Positions 17,389-26,505 of a DNA stretch of 64,000 nucleotides are shown here, in pieces. The translations under genes and the position numbers were made by a program. The stretch spans positions 3,954,001 to 4,018,000 of the forward strand of contig NZ_CP033922.1 in assembly GCF_003815715.1 (NCBI RefSeq), in the 5' to 3' direction. How positions within the stretch are numbered: position 1 is the first letter of the stretch; each line of letters starts with the position of its first letter. Below the pieces are notes generated by a model. The model had not been told where the DNA came from, searched no databases, and saw nothing but the letters and a program-made list of their open reading frames with translations. This stretch comes from Chryseobacterium sp. G0162. GTDB taxonomy: Bacteria > Bacteroidota > Bacteroidia > Flavobacteriales > Weeksellaceae.

Positions 17389-18402
17389 TTATCTTATAAT
17401 TTCCACCCATTCAATCCCACTAATATCAATCAGTTTCAAGGTATGAATAGCATCTTTCTGAAGAATATCATCAATTCCGATATTGACATCAGCCTTAGCA
17501 CCTAATGGAATAACAAGACTGTGTTTTCCCGGTTTTACTTTGGCTACATAATGATTTTTGATATTGTCTTTAGAAAATTCTGAAAGCTCTTTATGATCGA
17601 TTTCCTTTAAAATATTTCCGTTTTTATCCAGAATATGGATTCCTATAAGGAAAGAACCATATACATCGGCGCCTTCAGTTCTGTAAACTTCAAATGTTAA
17701 ATCTGAATCACGACGGGAAATATTGGAAATTTCAAGCTTTGGTTTGACAGATTTATTGTGTAAGGTTCCCCAAACGCCCCCATGAAAATATTGATTGGTA
17801 TAAAGGGTAAGTCCGAAAATCAGTAGTGAACCCGTTAGTACAAACACCTTTGGCTGAGCTATAGGAAGAATTCCCGAACCTAGCCATTGGAACCATTTGG
17901 ATAGGGTAAAGCTGTTGTTTCTCTTTATAAAATAATTATCGATGGAATAAGAACCACTCCCCGTAAGGAACAGAACGAAACCACCTGCAACTCCCAAAAC
18001 TCCAATCTGCCATTCATCCACGCAGGTAGTTCCCAGCCATCCTGAACCCAATAAGATTCCCAGAGCAAGGCTGAAAATTCCTATACTCATCAGTCGGGTA
18101 AAAAGACCTAAAATGATAAATAATCCTACGATGGCTTCAATAATTGTAAAAATCATCATAGACCTTTGCAAAGCATCCGGATGGATAACCAGGTACTCTA
18201 TAATAGGTTTAATTCCCAGAGCATTCGGTAAAAAATGATTGAATTTCTCCCCGATATATCCCTTTTCATCAGGAATAAGCTTGTTTTCGAGGATAAGTCT
18301 GCGCCAGAAGGCTGAAAAATAAGTCCATCCGATGACCATTCGGAGAGATAAAGTGTATAATCCGGCCAGGTCATAAGACTGGCTGTTGGTAGTATGTTTC
18401 AT
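17389..18402 (-). CDS. DoxD/DoxA-type fusion membrane protein
   Basis: The N-terminal 185 residues hold four to five membrane helices of the DoxX/DoxD type, with the motifs LRMVIGWTYFSAFWRRL and IEAIVGLFIILGLFTRL and a conserved Cys-Val-Asp-Glu in the loop. The C-terminal 130 residues after another helix (VWGTLHNKSVKPKLEISNIS) match the layout of the DoxA subunit of archaeal thiosulfate:quinone oxidoreductase. Such fusions occur in Bacteroidetes, but thiosulfate oxidation has not been shown for them to my knowledge. The small gene upstream (18454-18810) may be co-transcribed. Confidence 0.75.
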   Translation of the reverse strand: MKHTTNSQSYDLAGLYTLSLRMVIGWTYFSAFWRRLILENKLIPDEKGYIGEKFNHFLPNALGIKPIIEYLVIHPDALQRSMMIFTIIEAIVGLFIILGLFTRLMSIGIFSLALGILLGSGWLGTTCVDEWQIGVLGVAGGFVLFLTGSGSYSIDNYFIKRNNSFTLSKWFQWLGSGILPIAQPKVFVLTGSLLIFGLTLYTNQYFHGGVWGTLHNKSVKPKLEISNISRRDSDLTFEVYRTEGADVYGSFLIGIHILDKNGNILKEIDHKELSEFSKDNIKNHYVAKVKPGKHSLVIPLGAKADVNIGIDDILQKDAIHTLKLIDISGIEWVEIIR

Positions 18403-18453
18403 TAAAATTGATATTGTATTGTAAAAAACTGGTTTTCAGGCTTAAATGAAGTT

Positions 18454-18810
18454 TTAAGCCAGATTCAATTTCAGTCTTTTAAATAAAATATACTTCGGTG
18501 GGCTGTTTCCTGTTGTATGCCCAGAATATTCATTAAAAAAGCTAAGATGTTCCCCTGTAATTCTGATACTGGCATTAAAATCTGAGAAAGTTTCTTTGTA
18601 TTTAGATTTTGCTTCAGCTTTTGAAATGGAAATTTTTGATGAAGTAGTAGAAGTATCACAGTGTAAAGAAAGCCCGGATGTTATCTTTACTTTGTTTAAA
18701 CCGCTGATGTATTGAATGTCAAAAATATCAAGAACATTTCTTTTGACAGAACATGGTGATAATGAAAACGCCAGTATAAGCATCGTAATGATGGCCTTAT
18801 AAGTCTTCAT
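18454..18810 (-). CDS. Small exported protein, unknown
   Basis: I chose the ATG at 18810 (MKTYKAIITMLILAFSLSPC), which gives a signal sequence with a possible lipobox LSPC. A start seven codons earlier at 18831 would put charged residues before it. The mature part of about 98 residues has Ser/Lys-rich strands and no known domain. It lies between the alpha/beta hydrolase and the DoxD-like gene on the same strand, so the three may form one transcript. Confidence 0.5.
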   Translation of the reverse strand: MKTYKAIITMLILAFSLSPCSVKRNVLDIFDIQYISGLNKVKITSGLSLHCDTSTTSSKISISKAEAKSKYKETFSDFNASIRITGEHLSFFNEYSGHTTGNSPPKYILFKRLKLNLA

Positions 18811-18848
18811 ATGGATTCTGGTGTCTGACATTCCTACAAAACTACACT

Positions 18849-19763
18849 TTATTTTAATTTCAGCTCAATAAATTTTAAAAATTCATCCTGCTGATCTACA
18901 AATAAATAGTGTGAACAGTTATCGATAAGTTTAAAATTCTTCTTTCCGACAATATTTTTAAGACTGTTCAGCTGCTTTTCAGAGAATATTCCGTCATTTT
19001 TTCCATACACCGCAAAAAGAGGAATGCTTTTTCTTTTGATCTCTTTTAAAATTGCTGTATTGTCAAGGTTATTCAAAGGCTCATTCTGATAAAATTTAGT
19101 TGGAGAATTGTGGTTTCTGATGTTATTTTTATAGAATTCACCAGTTTCATATTCCTTTCTCAGACTTTTACTTTCCGGAGTAGGGTTGGGCATATTGAAG
19201 AAATCAAGTTTACTGGCAATTTCATAGCATCTTTTTCTGTAAGCAGCGGAGCTTTTGTCCAGGTTTTCTATTTCAGAAATTTCCTGCAACTGAGCGGAAT
19301 CATTTTTAAAGTGTTCTTTGGCCTGTTTTAAAATATGATCGTAGGTTTGCTGTTGGGTGAATAGTGCACCTGCCAGGGTTAATGTTCTTACTTTTTCAGG
19401 AAACTGATTGGTGAATAGTGTACCAATGATTCCTCCAAAGCTGTGGGCAAGAATATGAGCTTTTTTGATATGATAAGTTTGGTAAAGCTGATTCAGATCT
19501 TCAAAACTTTCTTTGAAGGTCATGGTTGCACTTTCATCTTTAGAACGTCCTTCACCACGTCTGTCATAGACAATAACATAAAATCCTTTATCAGCCAGCT
19601 TCTGAGCTGTAGTTCCTTCAAATAAAGTAGCATTACCACTAGGACCTCCGTGAATGAAAATAACAGCAGGATTCCGCGCATTTCCATAAGCTTTTGAATA
19701 GATAGTCTGAGCATTTGTGGAAATTAAGAATAAGCAAAGAAGAAGTGAGAATAATGATTTCAT
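18849..19763 (-). CDS. Exported alpha/beta hydrolase
   Basis: The 304-residue protein has a signal peptide (MKSLFSLLLCLFLISTNA) and a complete alpha/beta-hydrolase core: oxyanion motif HGGPSGN (about 39-44), nucleophile elbow AHSFGG with Ser108, acid in VYGKNDG and His in DNCSHYLF near the end. The HGGP motif is typical of proline iminopeptidase-like and related hydrolases. It probably acts in the periplasm. The substrate is unknown. Confidence 0.85.
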   Translation of the reverse strand: MKSLFSLLLCLFLISTNAQTIYSKAYGNARNPAVIFIHGGPSGNATLFEGTTAQKLADKGFYVIVYDRRGEGRSKDESATMTFKESFEDLNQLYQTYHIKKAHILAHSFGGIIGTLFTNQFPEKVRTLTLAGALFTQQQTYDHILKQAKEHFKNDSAQLQEISEIENLDKSSAAYRKRCYEIASKLDFFNMPNPTPESKSLRKEYETGEFYKNNIRNHNSPTKFYQNEPLNNLDNTAILKEIKRKSIPLFAVYGKNDGIFSEKQLNSLKNIVGKKNFKLIDNCSHYLFVDQQDEFLKFIELKLK

Positions 19764-20026
19764 GGCTGATACTTTGAGATTACGAATCTAGCTAATATTT
19801 TTGAGGTGTAGAGTGGAAAGTTATTGATTGAGGTCGTTTTTTAGGTATGTTGTAAAATGATTCCTTCAAAAATTTCCTGAATTTTCGCCAGCCCTGTTCT
19901 TTTGGAATCAAGGAACTTCTATTTTCCAGTCTCCATCTTCATTTCCTCAAAAAAAAATTCTCTACTGACTAACAGTTGTCACGATCCTGTCTTATCTTTA
20001 TCCCGTTAACTAAAACATATACTTCA

Positions 20027-20587
20027 ATGAGTTATTGCTTAGCCATAGAGGGAATGCAGCCTAAGAGCAGAAAAGAACTGCATAAAAACTATCACGACAA
20101 CTATTATGGATTTCCCATTCATGATGATAATGAATTGTTTGGACGATTGATTTTGGAGATCAATCAGGCAGGCTTAAGCTGGGAAACAGTTTTAAAGAAA
20201 GAAGACAGTTTCAGAAAGGCATATGATAATTTCGACATCCAGAAAATAGCAGCCTACACAGAAGAAGACCGTGAAAGGCTTTTGAATGATAGTGGGATTA
20301 TCAGAAATAAGCTGAAGGTAAATGCAGCCATTGAAAATGCAAAGACCATTATGGAACTGCAAAAAGACTTTGGCTCCTTTGAAAAATGGATAGAACATCA
20401 TCATCCCAAAACATTACCGGAATGGATGAAACTTTTCAAGAAAACCTTCAAATTTACAGGCGGAGAAATTGTAAATGAATTTCTGATGAGCACCGGATAT
20501 CTGAAAGGAGCCCATCATGAAACCTGTCCGATTCATGCAAAAGTGTTGGTACAAAAACCTTTGTGGAAAGAAACGGAAAAGAATTAA
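20027..20587 (+). CDS. tag: DNA-3-methyladenine glycosylase I
   Basis: Tag removes 3-methyladenine from alkylated DNA. I chose the ATG at 20027, which begins MSYC, because Cys4 of E. coli Tag is a zinc ligand at the same place; an upstream TTG gives an unlikely extension. Further zinc ligands fit His23 (NYHDNYYG) and the C-terminal GAHHETCPIH. The signature LEINQAGLSWETVLKKE is present. Length is 186 residues, as usual. It appears monocistronic. Confidence 0.92.
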   Translation: MSYCLAIEGMQPKSRKELHKNYHDNYYGFPIHDDNELFGRLILEINQAGLSWETVLKKEDSFRKAYDNFDIQKIAAYTEEDRERLLNDSGIIRNKLKVNAAIENAKTIMELQKDFGSFEKWIEHHHPKTLPEWMKLFKKTFKFTGGEIVNEFLMSTGYLKGAHHETCPIHAKVLVQKPLWKETEKN

Positions 20588-20614
20588 ATGATTCTGGACT
20601 ATAAAATTTAACTC

Positions 20615-20794
20615 CAAAAGTCACAAAAGAACTAACCACTTAAGTAATTTGAAGGGAGAAGTTTCGCGTATAATAAGTTCATATAAGACGAAAATCAAAG
20701 ATTTTCAAAAACTTAAGTGAACTTTTATGCAGTATTATTATAAACTTTCTTAAGTGAACTAAAGTGTTTAAGCATAAAGCTTTTGTGACTTTTG
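20615..20794. repeat. Inverted-repeat element after tag
   Basis: CAAAAGTCACAAAAG (20615-20629) and CTTTTGTGACTTTTG (20780-20794) are perfect inverted copies bounding about 180 bases with no gene. Inside are further matching pieces with ACTTAAG and CTTAAGTGAACT. It looks like a small non-coding mobile or REP-type repeat. Confidence 0.6.
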
Positions 20795-20806
20795 TGGTTT
20801 AAAATA

Positions 20807-21187
20807 TCATTCCTTGTGGTAGATTTCTTTTTTTATTAATTCTTTATGTTCTATTCCCCATTTTTCGAATTCCAGAATAATAGGTTTTAGCTTATAACCA
20901 ATCTCGGTTAATTCATATTCTACTCTTGGCGGAACTTCAGCATAAACAGTTCTTGTGATGATTTTATCTTCCTCCAATCTGCGAAGTTGAAGAGTAAGCA
21001 TACGTTCTGTAATGTTGTGAAGTTTTTTCTTTAATTCACCAAATCTCATTTTACCATTGATGAGGTAGCAGCAGATAGCTAATGCCCATTGTCCGCCGAT
21101 GATATTGGATGCATACACTTCCGGGCATTCGTCTGCAAGAGCTTTTTTATTGGCAAAATTGGTTGAGGTTTCCTTTATTTTAGTCAT
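20807..21187 (-). CDS. HxlR family transcriptional regulator
   Basis: The 126-residue protein is a winged-helix HxlR regulator: Cys21 in DECPEVY, then GGQWALAICCYLINGKMRFG, the recognition region KLHNITERMLTLQLRRLEED and the wing VPPRVEYELTEIG. Members such as YodB and HypR sense electrophiles through the N-terminal Cys. It is divergent from a flavodoxin-fold oxidoreductase, 91 bases apart, with a 10-bp inverted repeat between them, so it most likely controls that gene. Confidence 0.9.
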   Translation of the reverse strand: MTKIKETSTNFANKKALADECPEVYASNIIGGQWALAICCYLINGKMRFGELKKKLHNITERMLTLQLRRLEEDKIITRTVYAEVPPRVEYELTEIGYKLKPIILEFEKWGIEHKELIKKEIYHKE

Positions 21188-21188
21188 T

Positions 21189-21242
21189 ACTTACATTTTT
21201 TATAGTACCCTACAATAGGTTGCTAATGTACGAAATGTAAGT
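21189..21242. promoter_or_regulatory. Candidate HxlR operator, inverted repeat
   Basis: ACTTACATTT (21189-21198) and AAATGTAAGT (21233-21242) are perfect inverted copies in the space between the HxlR gene and its divergent oxidoreductase. A partial half-site CTAATGTA lies just before the second arm. Binding is inferred from position and symmetry. Confidence 0.55.
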
Positions 21243-21278
21243 AGTGTGTTGTAATTTTGCAATAGAAATTTAAACATA

Positions 21279-21809
21279 ATGAAGACTTTAGTAATCGTTA
21301 CTCATCCTGAAATTGAAAAATCTGTCATCAATAAAAGATGGATTGAAGAATTAAAAAAATATCCTGAAAAATATACCGTTCATCAATTATATGAAGCTTA
21401 TCCTGATGGAAAAATTAATGTAGCCAGAGAACAGGAGCTTATGGAATCTTATGATAAAATTGTATTTCAGTTCCCTTTTTACTGGTTTAGTAGTCCACCA
21501 CTTTTAAAACAATGGTTAGATGAAGTTGTTTTGTACGGTTGGGCTTACGGAAGTAACAGTGGCTACAAGTTAGCAGGAAAGAAAATGTCATTGGCCGTTA
21601 CTGCAGGGATTGATGAAGAAGGCTATAGTATAACCGGAGAGTACAAATATACTATGAAGGAACTGTTTCGTCCTTATGAACTGACTTTTGATTATGTTGA
21701 AGGACACTATGAAGAACCTTTTGTTTATTATGGCATAGAGCGTGACTCTTCGGATGAGTGGATTGAGAGAAGTGTCCCGATGTATCTTAATTTTTTGGAT
21801 AATCTATAA
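21279..21809 (+). CDS. NAD(P)H-dependent oxidoreductase (flavodoxin fold)
   Basis: The 176-residue protein matches the KefF/MdaB/NQO1-like quinone reductase family: opening MKTLVIVTHPE, FMN-binding YDKIVFQFPFYWFSSPPLLK, then WLDEVVLYGWAYG. These enzymes reduce quinones or azo compounds by two electrons. The divergent HxlR regulator suggests induction by electrophiles. Confidence 0.88.
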   Translation: MKTLVIVTHPEIEKSVINKRWIEELKKYPEKYTVHQLYEAYPDGKINVAREQELMESYDKIVFQFPFYWFSSPPLLKQWLDEVVLYGWAYGSNSGYKLAGKKMSLAVTAGIDEEGYSITGEYKYTMKELFRPYELTFDYVEGHYEEPFVYYGIERDSSDEWIERSVPMYLNFLDNL

Positions 21810-21824
21810 AAACATAATGGGAAT

Positions 21825-22052
21825 CTATTTAGTGCTCTTCTTTAAATAGATTCCTATTCCTAATACAGTTAAAAATACTCCTATAATTAAAAAGGGAAGC
21901 CATAGCACAAAAGAGATCTCACTGAGTTTGATTATAAATACCGGATAGCTTCCTCTTGCAGTAAACATTCCTACAGATAGTAAAAACATAATGATGGAAA
22001 GGAAAATCATTGAAAGTCCTATCAGGAAAATGTATTTATTAAACCTGTTCAT
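21825..22052 (-). CDS. Small membrane protein, two helices
   Basis: The 75-residue product has two strong membrane segments (about 7-29 and 46-68) and short charged tails. It starts two bases after the stop of the DUF2199 gene upstream, so the two are co-transcribed. No family is recognised. Confidence 0.6.
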   Translation of the reverse strand: MNRFNKYIFLIGLSMIFLSIIMFLLSVGMFTARGSYPVFIIKLSEISFVLWLPFLIIGVFLTVLGIGIYLKKSTK

Positions 22053-22054
22053 AT

Positions 22055-22552
22055 TTAACTATTTAAAACCCTGTTAATTCTTTTTTCAGCCTCTTCTTTC
22101 GTAATTCCATTATAAAAATCATGAACGAAAGGATGGTCATAGCTTTGATGTGGGAAAACAAACGGGCGTCCGATGGTATTATCCACTACGACTGTTGTAG
22201 GAATACTTTCAGAAAAATCATAGTCGGGAAGATAGGTATTAAGCCATCCGAAATATTCAGCTTTGAATTCTTTATGATCATAATTTTCAACATATTCAGT
22301 ATAGCTTTTTTCACTTAATGAAACCCATACTCCATAATCAAGATCCCTGCAGTCATCGCTAACTTCCTGTATCAAAACAGCCCGAATGAATCTATTGGTC
22401 TCTTCAGGACTTTCAACAAAGCAAAGGTCTGAAGTGAGCTTTGCGTTTTTCATTTCTTCCTCAGAAAGGCAAGAGTAAAAATGGGGAGCATTATAAGCTA
22501 ATGCAGGCCAGTCTTCTTTTTCTTCACCACAACAATCACAGATATATTTCAT
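22055..22552 (-). CDS. DUF2199 domain protein
   Basis: The 165-residue protein opens with a Cys cluster (ICDCCGEEKEDWPALAY) and continues CFVESPEETNRFIRAVLIQE and YGVWVSLSEKSYTEY, the layout of DUF2199, a family of cytoplasmic proteins of unknown function. The Cys pairs may bind zinc. The small membrane protein gene follows after two bases. Confidence 0.85.
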   Translation of the reverse strand: MKYICDCCGEEKEDWPALAYNAPHFYSCLSEEEMKNAKLTSDLCFVESPEETNRFIRAVLIQEVSDDCRDLDYGVWVSLSEKSYTEYVENYDHKEFKAEYFGWLNTYLPDYDFSESIPTTVVVDNTIGRPFVFPHQSYDHPFVHDFYNGITKEEAEKRINRVLNS

Positions 22553-22586
22553 GGATGTAATTTTAAACTAAAATACTTAAAAATTT

Positions 22587-24173
22587 TTACCCTACCGTTG
22601 GGGTGTCTTCTTCTTTTAGTATTTTTTTCTCCTTCATGGTGAGCATCATCCGTTCATATTTGTATTTCTCCCAATCAAACTGATTCAGAAAATCAAGAGC
22701 AGCCTGAAAACCCCGGTTGAAAAGATCCTCCTTTTCTTCCTGTTTCATGAAGAAATTCAACCAGCTGCTGGTTCCACAGTTGACGGATTGTATACTGTAT
22801 AAACGATAGAAACTATGTTTGGTAAGAAACATCTTGTCATTAAAACCTTTTAAAGTACTGATGATATTTCCGGCATAGCTGAAAGGTGTTTTCAGGATTT
22901 CTTCACTTGTTTTTCCTTTTTCAGAAAGAAGATCAGAGTCACTGGTAAGTTGTACTGCAAAAAGAGGCATTCTAGGATAAAACACTTCATCCGCATGAAA
23001 CAGATCAATAGGGAAATTGGAAATACTGCCTCCATCAATGAAAACTCTCACCGGATTAATATCTTCCTTTTTGGTATTCATCCAGAATTTCCATGCATAT
23101 TTCACAGAATCTTCGTCCTTATTAATTCTCTTCTGAAAAGGCTCAAAGAAAAAAGGGACGGACATGGATGCTCTTACAAACTCTGCCGGACTAATGTGTT
23201 TCAGTTCTTCTTCAGACCAATATAAATTAGCCATAGTAGGCAGTTCTACTTTTATTTTGGCATTGATGTCTGTAGTAATCACAACATATTCGGAGCGAAG
23301 CAGGTAGAACGGGTTGTTTTTATAATAATCATTATTAAAAGCACTGTCATAGAAAATCTTATATCTTGTCTGATCGATATGTTCCAGGTTTTTAGCCTTG
23401 ATTTTATCAATACTTGCTAACGTAATGTTATAGTATTCCTGTCCGTTTCCATAGCGGTAGTTGAGGTTGAGGTCGTGCTCCTTTTGTATAAACTTCTCAT
23501 TGAGATTAGCCACCGTTTTTATTCCAAAATTATCCAGAGCAGTTTTCATGGTGTTCAGGAAAACATTTCCTGGATTAAGCCCACTGTTTTCCTTTCTGAA
23601 GTTGTTGTATAATTTTTTGATGCAGAAAAAAAGGATAACTGCAGGAATTAAAGGAATTAAAAACATCAGTTTGGCACTCAGAATGCTTTCTGAAGGAGCT
23701 GCAAAAGGAATACTGACAAGAATAATGAACAAAATAGCTGCAATAATAGCATTGATCTTAAAGAAATTCTTATTGTTCAGCATTGCATGAAGGGTTGTCT
23801 TTACATACGTTTTTCCATCCATGAAATCAGCAAAATCCCAACTGAAAAGGATTTCTTTGATAAGCTCACTTTTAGGTTCTTCCTTTGTTTTACAGGCTGC
23901 AATAAGCATCGTATTGATGGCTCCGGCACTGGTTCCTGCAACTTTCAAAAAACGGATTCCGAACACCTCTAATGCATAAAGATAGCCCACCAATGCACTT
24001 CCCCAGACACCGCCGCCTTCCTGCACAAATTCTATATACTGATTTCCTTCTGCATCCAACAGATCAGAAAACTCCTTTGTAGAAATATTCCCTTGCAGAG
24101 CCATAAGCTTATCTTTAGACGCCTGTGATAGAGAAGGATCTTCCAGAATTTTATTAAGGGTTTCAGTTTTCAT
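22587..24173 (-). CDS. Patatin-like phospholipase
   Basis: The 528-residue protein carries the patatin catalytic set: oxyanion loop EGGGVWG (52-58), nucleophile GTSAG with Ser82 and the dyad Asp in DGG (380-382). Two adjacent membrane segments (about 143-160 and 168-186) are inserted between the Ser and Asp parts, which would anchor it in the inner membrane. Patatins hydrolyse acyl chains of phospholipids. It has no signal peptide and no operon partner. Confidence 0.9.
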   Translation of the reverse strand: MKTETLNKILEDPSLSQASKDKLMALQGNISTKEFSDLLDAEGNQYIEFVQEGGGVWGSALVGYLYALEVFGIRFLKVAGTSAGAINTMLIAACKTKEEPKSELIKEILFSWDFADFMDGKTYVKTTLHAMLNNKNFFKINAIIAAILFIILVSIPFAAPSESILSAKLMFLIPLIPAVILFFCIKKLYNNFRKENSGLNPGNVFLNTMKTALDNFGIKTVANLNEKFIQKEHDLNLNYRYGNGQEYYNITLASIDKIKAKNLEHIDQTRYKIFYDSAFNNDYYKNNPFYLLRSEYVVITTDINAKIKVELPTMANLYWSEEELKHISPAEFVRASMSVPFFFEPFQKRINKDEDSVKYAWKFWMNTKKEDINPVRVFIDGGSISNFPIDLFHADEVFYPRMPLFAVQLTSDSDLLSEKGKTSEEILKTPFSYAGNIISTLKGFNDKMFLTKHSFYRLYSIQSVNCGTSSWLNFFMKQEEKEDLFNRGFQAALDFLNQFDWEKYKYERMMLTMKEKKILKEEDTPTVG

Positions 24174-24186
24174 AGGCTATGGTTTT

Positions 24187-24216
24187 CGGTTCGTAATATG
24201 CTGTCATTACGAACCG
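24187..24216. repeat. 11-bp palindrome
   Basis: CGGTTCGTAAT (24187-24197) and ATTACGAACCG (24206-24216) are perfect inverted copies with an 8-base loop, followed by GTGAAGCAATCTC. The tail resembles the end of dispersed repeats found in many bacteria. It lies upstream of the patatin gene and could be a hairpin or an operator. Confidence 0.45.
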
Positions 24217-24406
24217 TCGGTGAAGCAATCTCTAAATTACTATTTATTTGGAAATCATAAGACTGTTTTATAGTAAAGATGGATAATATATTAGATGTAT
24301 TGCAAGAACAAAAATCAGATATTCCACCAGATGAGATGCTTACAGTTCAAGTTGATTTCCATAATCATCTGCATGATCTGTGAGAAACATAAATTCATCC
24401 TTAGCA

Positions 24407-25306
24407 TTACCACTGTCTACGCCTCACATAGATGAACGTACTGATGACAACCAATGCCATGCCTCCCAAGGTGAAATAATAGCCATATTTATGGTGAAGC
24501 TCAGGCATATTATCAAAATTCATCCCATAAACTCCTGCAATAAAGGTGATAGGTAAGAAATACACTGAATAAATAGCCAAAACCTTCATCACCTGGTTGG
24601 CTTTCTGATCCGAAAGGGCCAGAAACATTGAAATAAGGTTGGTAATCTGGATGTTCAGATGGTCAAAATCGGCAACCACGTCCTTGTGTTTATCCTTTAA
24701 ATCCACAATTTCAGAATCCTGAAGGTTCAGCAGCTTAAACTTATCAATAGCATCTGTGGAAATGACTAAAACCCGTGAATTCAGTCCGGATTTTCTTTTC
24801 AGTTTGTAGAGTCTTCGGATCTGGCTGGTGTGGTTGGTATTTTTAAGGAAAATTTCATTCTCAATATTATCCATCGTTTCCAGTAAGCTTATGGATTCAT
24901 CATCGAAGCTTTTCATAATCAATATCGCGATCATCAAAGCTACTTTCTGCGGAGTTACTTCTTCCTGCGTGAGGGTAAGTTTTTTTTTCGTTTCAGAAAT
25001 ACTTCTTGTTTTCATTCTGTGGATGGTGATAATGGTTTTATCCAGAATGAAAATCGCAATTTTTGTACTGATATCGCTGATGGTGTTCAGGTTTTTCCTT
25101 TCCAGTTCTGTACTTTCACGGAGAAGAAAGAACTTTACATTCCCGTCTTCTTCATATTTGGGAAGGTGATTGGGGTCTATGGTATCTTCCAGAAGGAGAT
25201 TATTGATTTCGTATCGTTCATGAAGGAATTTCAGGTCTTCCGCAGTAGGAGCCTCTACATCTACCCATTCGCAGTGGGTACTTCTGTATATTGTATCAAT
25301 TGGCAT
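24407..25306 (-). CDS. corA: CorA family Mg2+/Co2+ transporter
   Basis: The 299-residue protein has the CorA layout: a cytoplasmic alpha/beta domain, a long helix (about 200-245) and two C-terminal membrane helices. The selectivity motif YGMNF is at 260-264, between helix 1 (LAIYSVYFLPITFIAGV) and helix 2 (YFTLGGMALVVISTFIYV). The C-terminal tail is basic (RRRQW). CorA pentamers admit Mg2+ and sometimes Co2+ or Ni2+. It stands divergent to fabH. Confidence 0.93.
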   Translation of the reverse strand: MPIDTIYRSTHCEWVDVEAPTAEDLKFLHERYEINNLLLEDTIDPNHLPKYEEDGNVKFFLLRESTELERKNLNTISDISTKIAIFILDKTIITIHRMKTRSISETKKKLTLTQEEVTPQKVALMIAILIMKSFDDESISLLETMDNIENEIFLKNTNHTSQIRRLYKLKRKSGLNSRVLVISTDAIDKFKLLNLQDSEIVDLKDKHKDVVADFDHLNIQITNLISMFLALSDQKANQVMKVLAIYSVYFLPITFIAGVYGMNFDNMPELHHKYGYYFTLGGMALVVISTFIYVRRRQW

Positions 25307-25326
25307 AAAGTAAAAATACTAATATT

Positions 25327-25360
25327 TTGAAATACTATGTTTTAAATAAGTTTATCTTTG
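25327..25360 (+). promoter_or_regulatory. fabH promoter
   Basis: TTG at 25327-25329 and TATCTTTG at 25353-25360 fit the Bacteroidetes promoter with a 23-base spacer, which is on the long side. The fabH ATG follows at 25379. Confidence 0.55.
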
Positions 25361-25378
25361 CCAAAATTATAAAACTAT

Positions 25379-26401
25379 ATGATTAAAAGTACAATAAAAG
25401 GTGTGGGATTTTATGTTCCAGATAACGTTGTTACCAATGATGATCTAGCCAAACTAATGACTACCAATGATGAATGGATTACGGAGAGAACAGGCATCAA
25501 GGAACGAAGACACAGAAAAAACAGAAATGATTCTCAGGAAACTGCTGCTTATCTGGGCTTCAAAGCATCAGAAAAAGCCATAGAAAAAGCGGGTTTAACA
25601 GCTAAAGATATTGACTATATTGTTTTTGCAACCCTTTCACCGGATTATTATTTTCCGGGATGTGGAGTTTTGCTTCAGGATATGCTGGGATGTGATACCA
25701 TCGGAGCATTAGATGTAAGAAATCAGTGTTCAGGATTTGTATATTCTATGAGTGTGGCTAACGCATTTATTAAATCAGGTACTTATAAAAATATCCTTGT
25801 TGTAGGAGCAGAAGTTCATTCTTTTGGATTGGATTTTTCTGATGAAGGAAGAGGTGTTTCTGTTATTTTTGGAGACGGGGCAGGAGCTGTTGTGCTTTCG
25901 GCAACAGAAGATGAAAATGCAGGAGATATTTTAGCCGTAAATATGCATTCTGAAGGGAAATATGCAGATGAATTATGTACGCAGTTTCCAGGTTCTAAGT
26001 TCGGATGGAGCGATAGAATGAGAAAAGAACCGGAAAATGTAACAGATAAGGAAGTATATCCTATCATGAACGGAAACTTTGTATTCAAACATGCGGTAAC
26101 AAGATTCCCGGAAACCATGATGGAGGCCTTGAATAAAGCCGGAAAAACAATCGAAGACCTTGATATGTTTATCCCTCATCAGGCTAACCTTAGAATTGCT
26201 CAGTTTGTTCAGCAAAAGTTTGGATTACCGGATGAGAAAATCTTCAACAACATTCAGAAATACGGAAATACAACTGCAGCTTCTATTCCTATTGCATTAA
26301 GTGAAGCTATTGAACAAGGGAAAATCAAAAGAGGAGATTTAGTACTTCTTTCAGCTTTCGGTAGCGGGTTTACCTGGGGAAGTGTTCTTTTTGAATATTA
26401 A
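25379..26401 (+). CDS. fabH: 3-oxoacyl-ACP synthase III
   Basis: FabH starts fatty-acid synthesis by condensing an acyl-CoA with malonyl-ACP. The catalytic triad is visible: Cys117 (RNQCSGFVY), His267 (IPHQANLR) and Asn297 (YGNTTAAS). The length of 340 residues is standard. It is monocistronic with its own promoter and terminator, not inside a fab cluster. It could alternatively act in a secondary lipid pathway, since several FabH paralogues can coexist. Confidence 0.93.
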   Translation: MIKSTIKGVGFYVPDNVVTNDDLAKLMTTNDEWITERTGIKERRHRKNRNDSQETAAYLGFKASEKAIEKAGLTAKDIDYIVFATLSPDYYFPGCGVLLQDMLGCDTIGALDVRNQCSGFVYSMSVANAFIKSGTYKNILVVGAEVHSFGLDFSDEGRGVSVIFGDGAGAVVLSATEDENAGDILAVNMHSEGKYADELCTQFPGSKFGWSDRMRKEPENVTDKEVYPIMNGNFVFKHAVTRFPETMMEALNKAGKTIEDLDMFIPHQANLRIAQFVQQKFGLPDEKIFNNIQKYGNTTAASIPIALSEAIEQGKIKRGDLVLLSAFGSGFTWGSVLFEY

Positions 26402-26460
26402 TCAAATGAAAGGCTATAACAAATCGAAAATTTGTTGGAATTAAAGCCTATAGAAAATAA

Positions 26461-26488
26461 AAACCGCAGAATATTCTGCGGTTTTTTT
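26461..26488. terminator. Bidirectional intrinsic terminator
   Basis: AAACCGCAGAA (26461-26471) pairs perfectly with TTCTGCGGTTT (26474-26484), followed by TTTT. It separates fabH and the convergent thioredoxin gene. Confidence 0.85.
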
Positions 26489-26505
26489 ATGTTTTTGCCT
26501 GTAAA

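Noticed and set aside
24279..24383. 34-codon plus-strand frame between the patatin gene and corA
   Set aside because: It has an ATG and acidic residues but no promoter, ribosome site or conserved motif, so I cannot support it.
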